Source: Myxococcales bacterium
Lineage (GTDB): Bacteria; Myxococcota; Myxococcia; Myxococcales; Anaeromyxobacteraceae
NCBI GenBank assembly: GCA_021779335.1
Contig: JAJYAW010000124.1
Location: 1 to 7,844, forward strand
Reading direction: 5' to 3'
DNA length: 7,844 nucleotides
This document shows positions 7,177 to 7,844 of the stretch, piece by piece (position 1 is the first letter of the stretch; each line of letters begins with the position of its first letter). A model generated the notes under the pieces. That model did not search any database. It saw only the letters and a list, made by a program, of their open reading frames with translations, and was not told where the DNA came from. The position numbers were made by a program, and so were the translations under genes.

Positions 7177-7844
7177 TCACCCGGCGGCGTCCTGGGTGCG
7201 GAGCCGCCGCTCCAGGTCGGCCCGCCGGCGGGCGGCCACCTGGGCCTTCACCAGCAGCTCGTCCGGTACGGGGGAGCCCTGCCGCGCGATCTCGGCGTGG
7301 AGCCGCCCCTGCTCGGCCACCACCTGCTCGATGGAGGCCTTGATGCAGGCCCGGCGGAGCTGCCCGGCGGCCGCGGCGGCCTCCGGGCGGCCCGGGCCGG
7401 AGAGCGCGCGGATCCGGTTGAGGGCGGCCTCGTCCACGGCCGTGGCGAGGCGCGCCAGGGCGGCGTCCAGCCCCATCGGCTCGCGGAGGAGGTCGCGGGC
7501 CAGGTCGGCCAGCGGACCGGCGGGCAGCAGGCCGGGCAGGTGCTCCTCCTCGGCGATCGGGGCCAGGTCCGGGAAGGCCGCCAGCAGGCCGAGGGCGTCG
7601 GCGGCGGCGCCGGGGAGGACGAGCCGGACCCGCGGACCGATGACCCGTCCGGGGGGCGCAGCTCGCCATGGGCGCGGCGCCGCGCGCGGCGTCGGCGACG
7701 CGTGGGCCTGGGCCGGGACCGGGCCGTCCTGGTACTCCGGCGGCGGCTCGTCGTCCGCGAGGTCCGGCGGGGGCTCGTCGCGGCGCGGCGGGCGGGCCCC
7801 GGCCAGCTCCTCGCGCAGCGCGCCCACGTCGAGCTCCAGCTTCC
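7177..7844 (-). CDS. dnaG: DNA primase, C-terminal part (5'-truncated by window edge)
   Basis: The frame enters from the right edge without an internal start being needed: in-frame residues KLELD precede a GTG at 7827. It gives 221 residues to TGA at 7179-7177. Residues 18-65 are a Pro/Ala/Asp-rich linker. Residues about 72-221 are helical: LLAAFPDLAPIAEEEHLPGL at 86-105, ALARLATAVDEAALNRI around 128-144, and an end ADLERRLRT after a basic helix. This resembles the C-terminal helicase(DnaB)-binding region of DnaG, which is poorly conserved in sequence. The zinc-binding and TOPRIM catalytic domains would lie outside the window. The main support is position, directly upstream of rpoD on the same strand, as in the conserved dnaG-rpoD arrangement. 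Without the catalytic part the call rests on context and general helical pattern. Confidence 0.75.
   Translation of the reverse strand, partial: KLELDVGALREELAGARPPRRDEPPPDLADDEPPPEYQDGPVPAQAHASPTPRAAPRPWRAAPPGRVIGPRVRLVLPGAAADALGLLAAFPDLAPIAEEEHLPGLLPAGPLADLARDLLREPMGLDAALARLATAVDEAALNRIRALSGPGRPEAAAAAGQLRRACIKASIEQVVAEQGRLHAEIARQGSPVPDELLVKAQVAARRRADLERRLRTQDAAG

Overview
The window is very GC-rich (well above 70% by eye, with codon third positions almost always G or C) and reads as an ordinary chromosomal housekeeping region. The mix of genes points to Myxococcota, most likely Anaeromyxobacter or a close relative: a DUF4388-type protein, an unusually long primary sigma factor, and dnaG-rpoD synteny. 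This placement is inference from gene content and protein style; no database was searched.

Layout. The left half (about 1-3132) is on the + strand: the 3' part of a DUF4388 protein ending in a degenerate J-like domain, peptide deformylase (def), a seven-helix hemolysin III/PAQR-type membrane protein, and a small SAM-dependent methyltransferase. The right half (3158-7844) is on the - strand. In transcription order it holds the 3' end of a gene most likely dnaG, then rpoD, a tRNA with anticodon CAT, a coiled-coil C4 zinc-ribbon protein and an RNase HI. The two blocks converge across a 25-bp gap at 3133-3157 that contains a perfect hairpin. No gene-free stretch exceeds about 150 bp. The longest, 1697-1844 between def and the PAQR gene, holds a 15-C run, a 15-bp tandem repeat, a perfect 7-bp-stem hairpin and three phased TGAC motifs.

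How the genes work together. dnaG (replication primase) and rpoD (primary sigma) are the core of the widely conserved macromolecular-synthesis neighbourhood. Downstream, the zinc-ribbon gene starts 29 nt after the tRNA 3' end, with a strong Shine-Dalgarno and a TTG start. The RNase HI gene starts 2 nt after the zinc-ribbon stop, so these two are probably translated as a coupled pair. The same pairing of a pfam02591 zinc-ribbon protein with RNase HI is known in mycobacteria, and this is the most interesting functional hint here. I saw no mobile element, CRISPR array, prophage, toxin-antitoxin or defence system, and nothing I would call a new system with confidence. The points worth a second look are the zinc-ribbon/RNase HI pair, the tRNA inside the transcript, the extra N-terminal regions on RpoD and RNase HI, and the C-run/tandem repeat after def.
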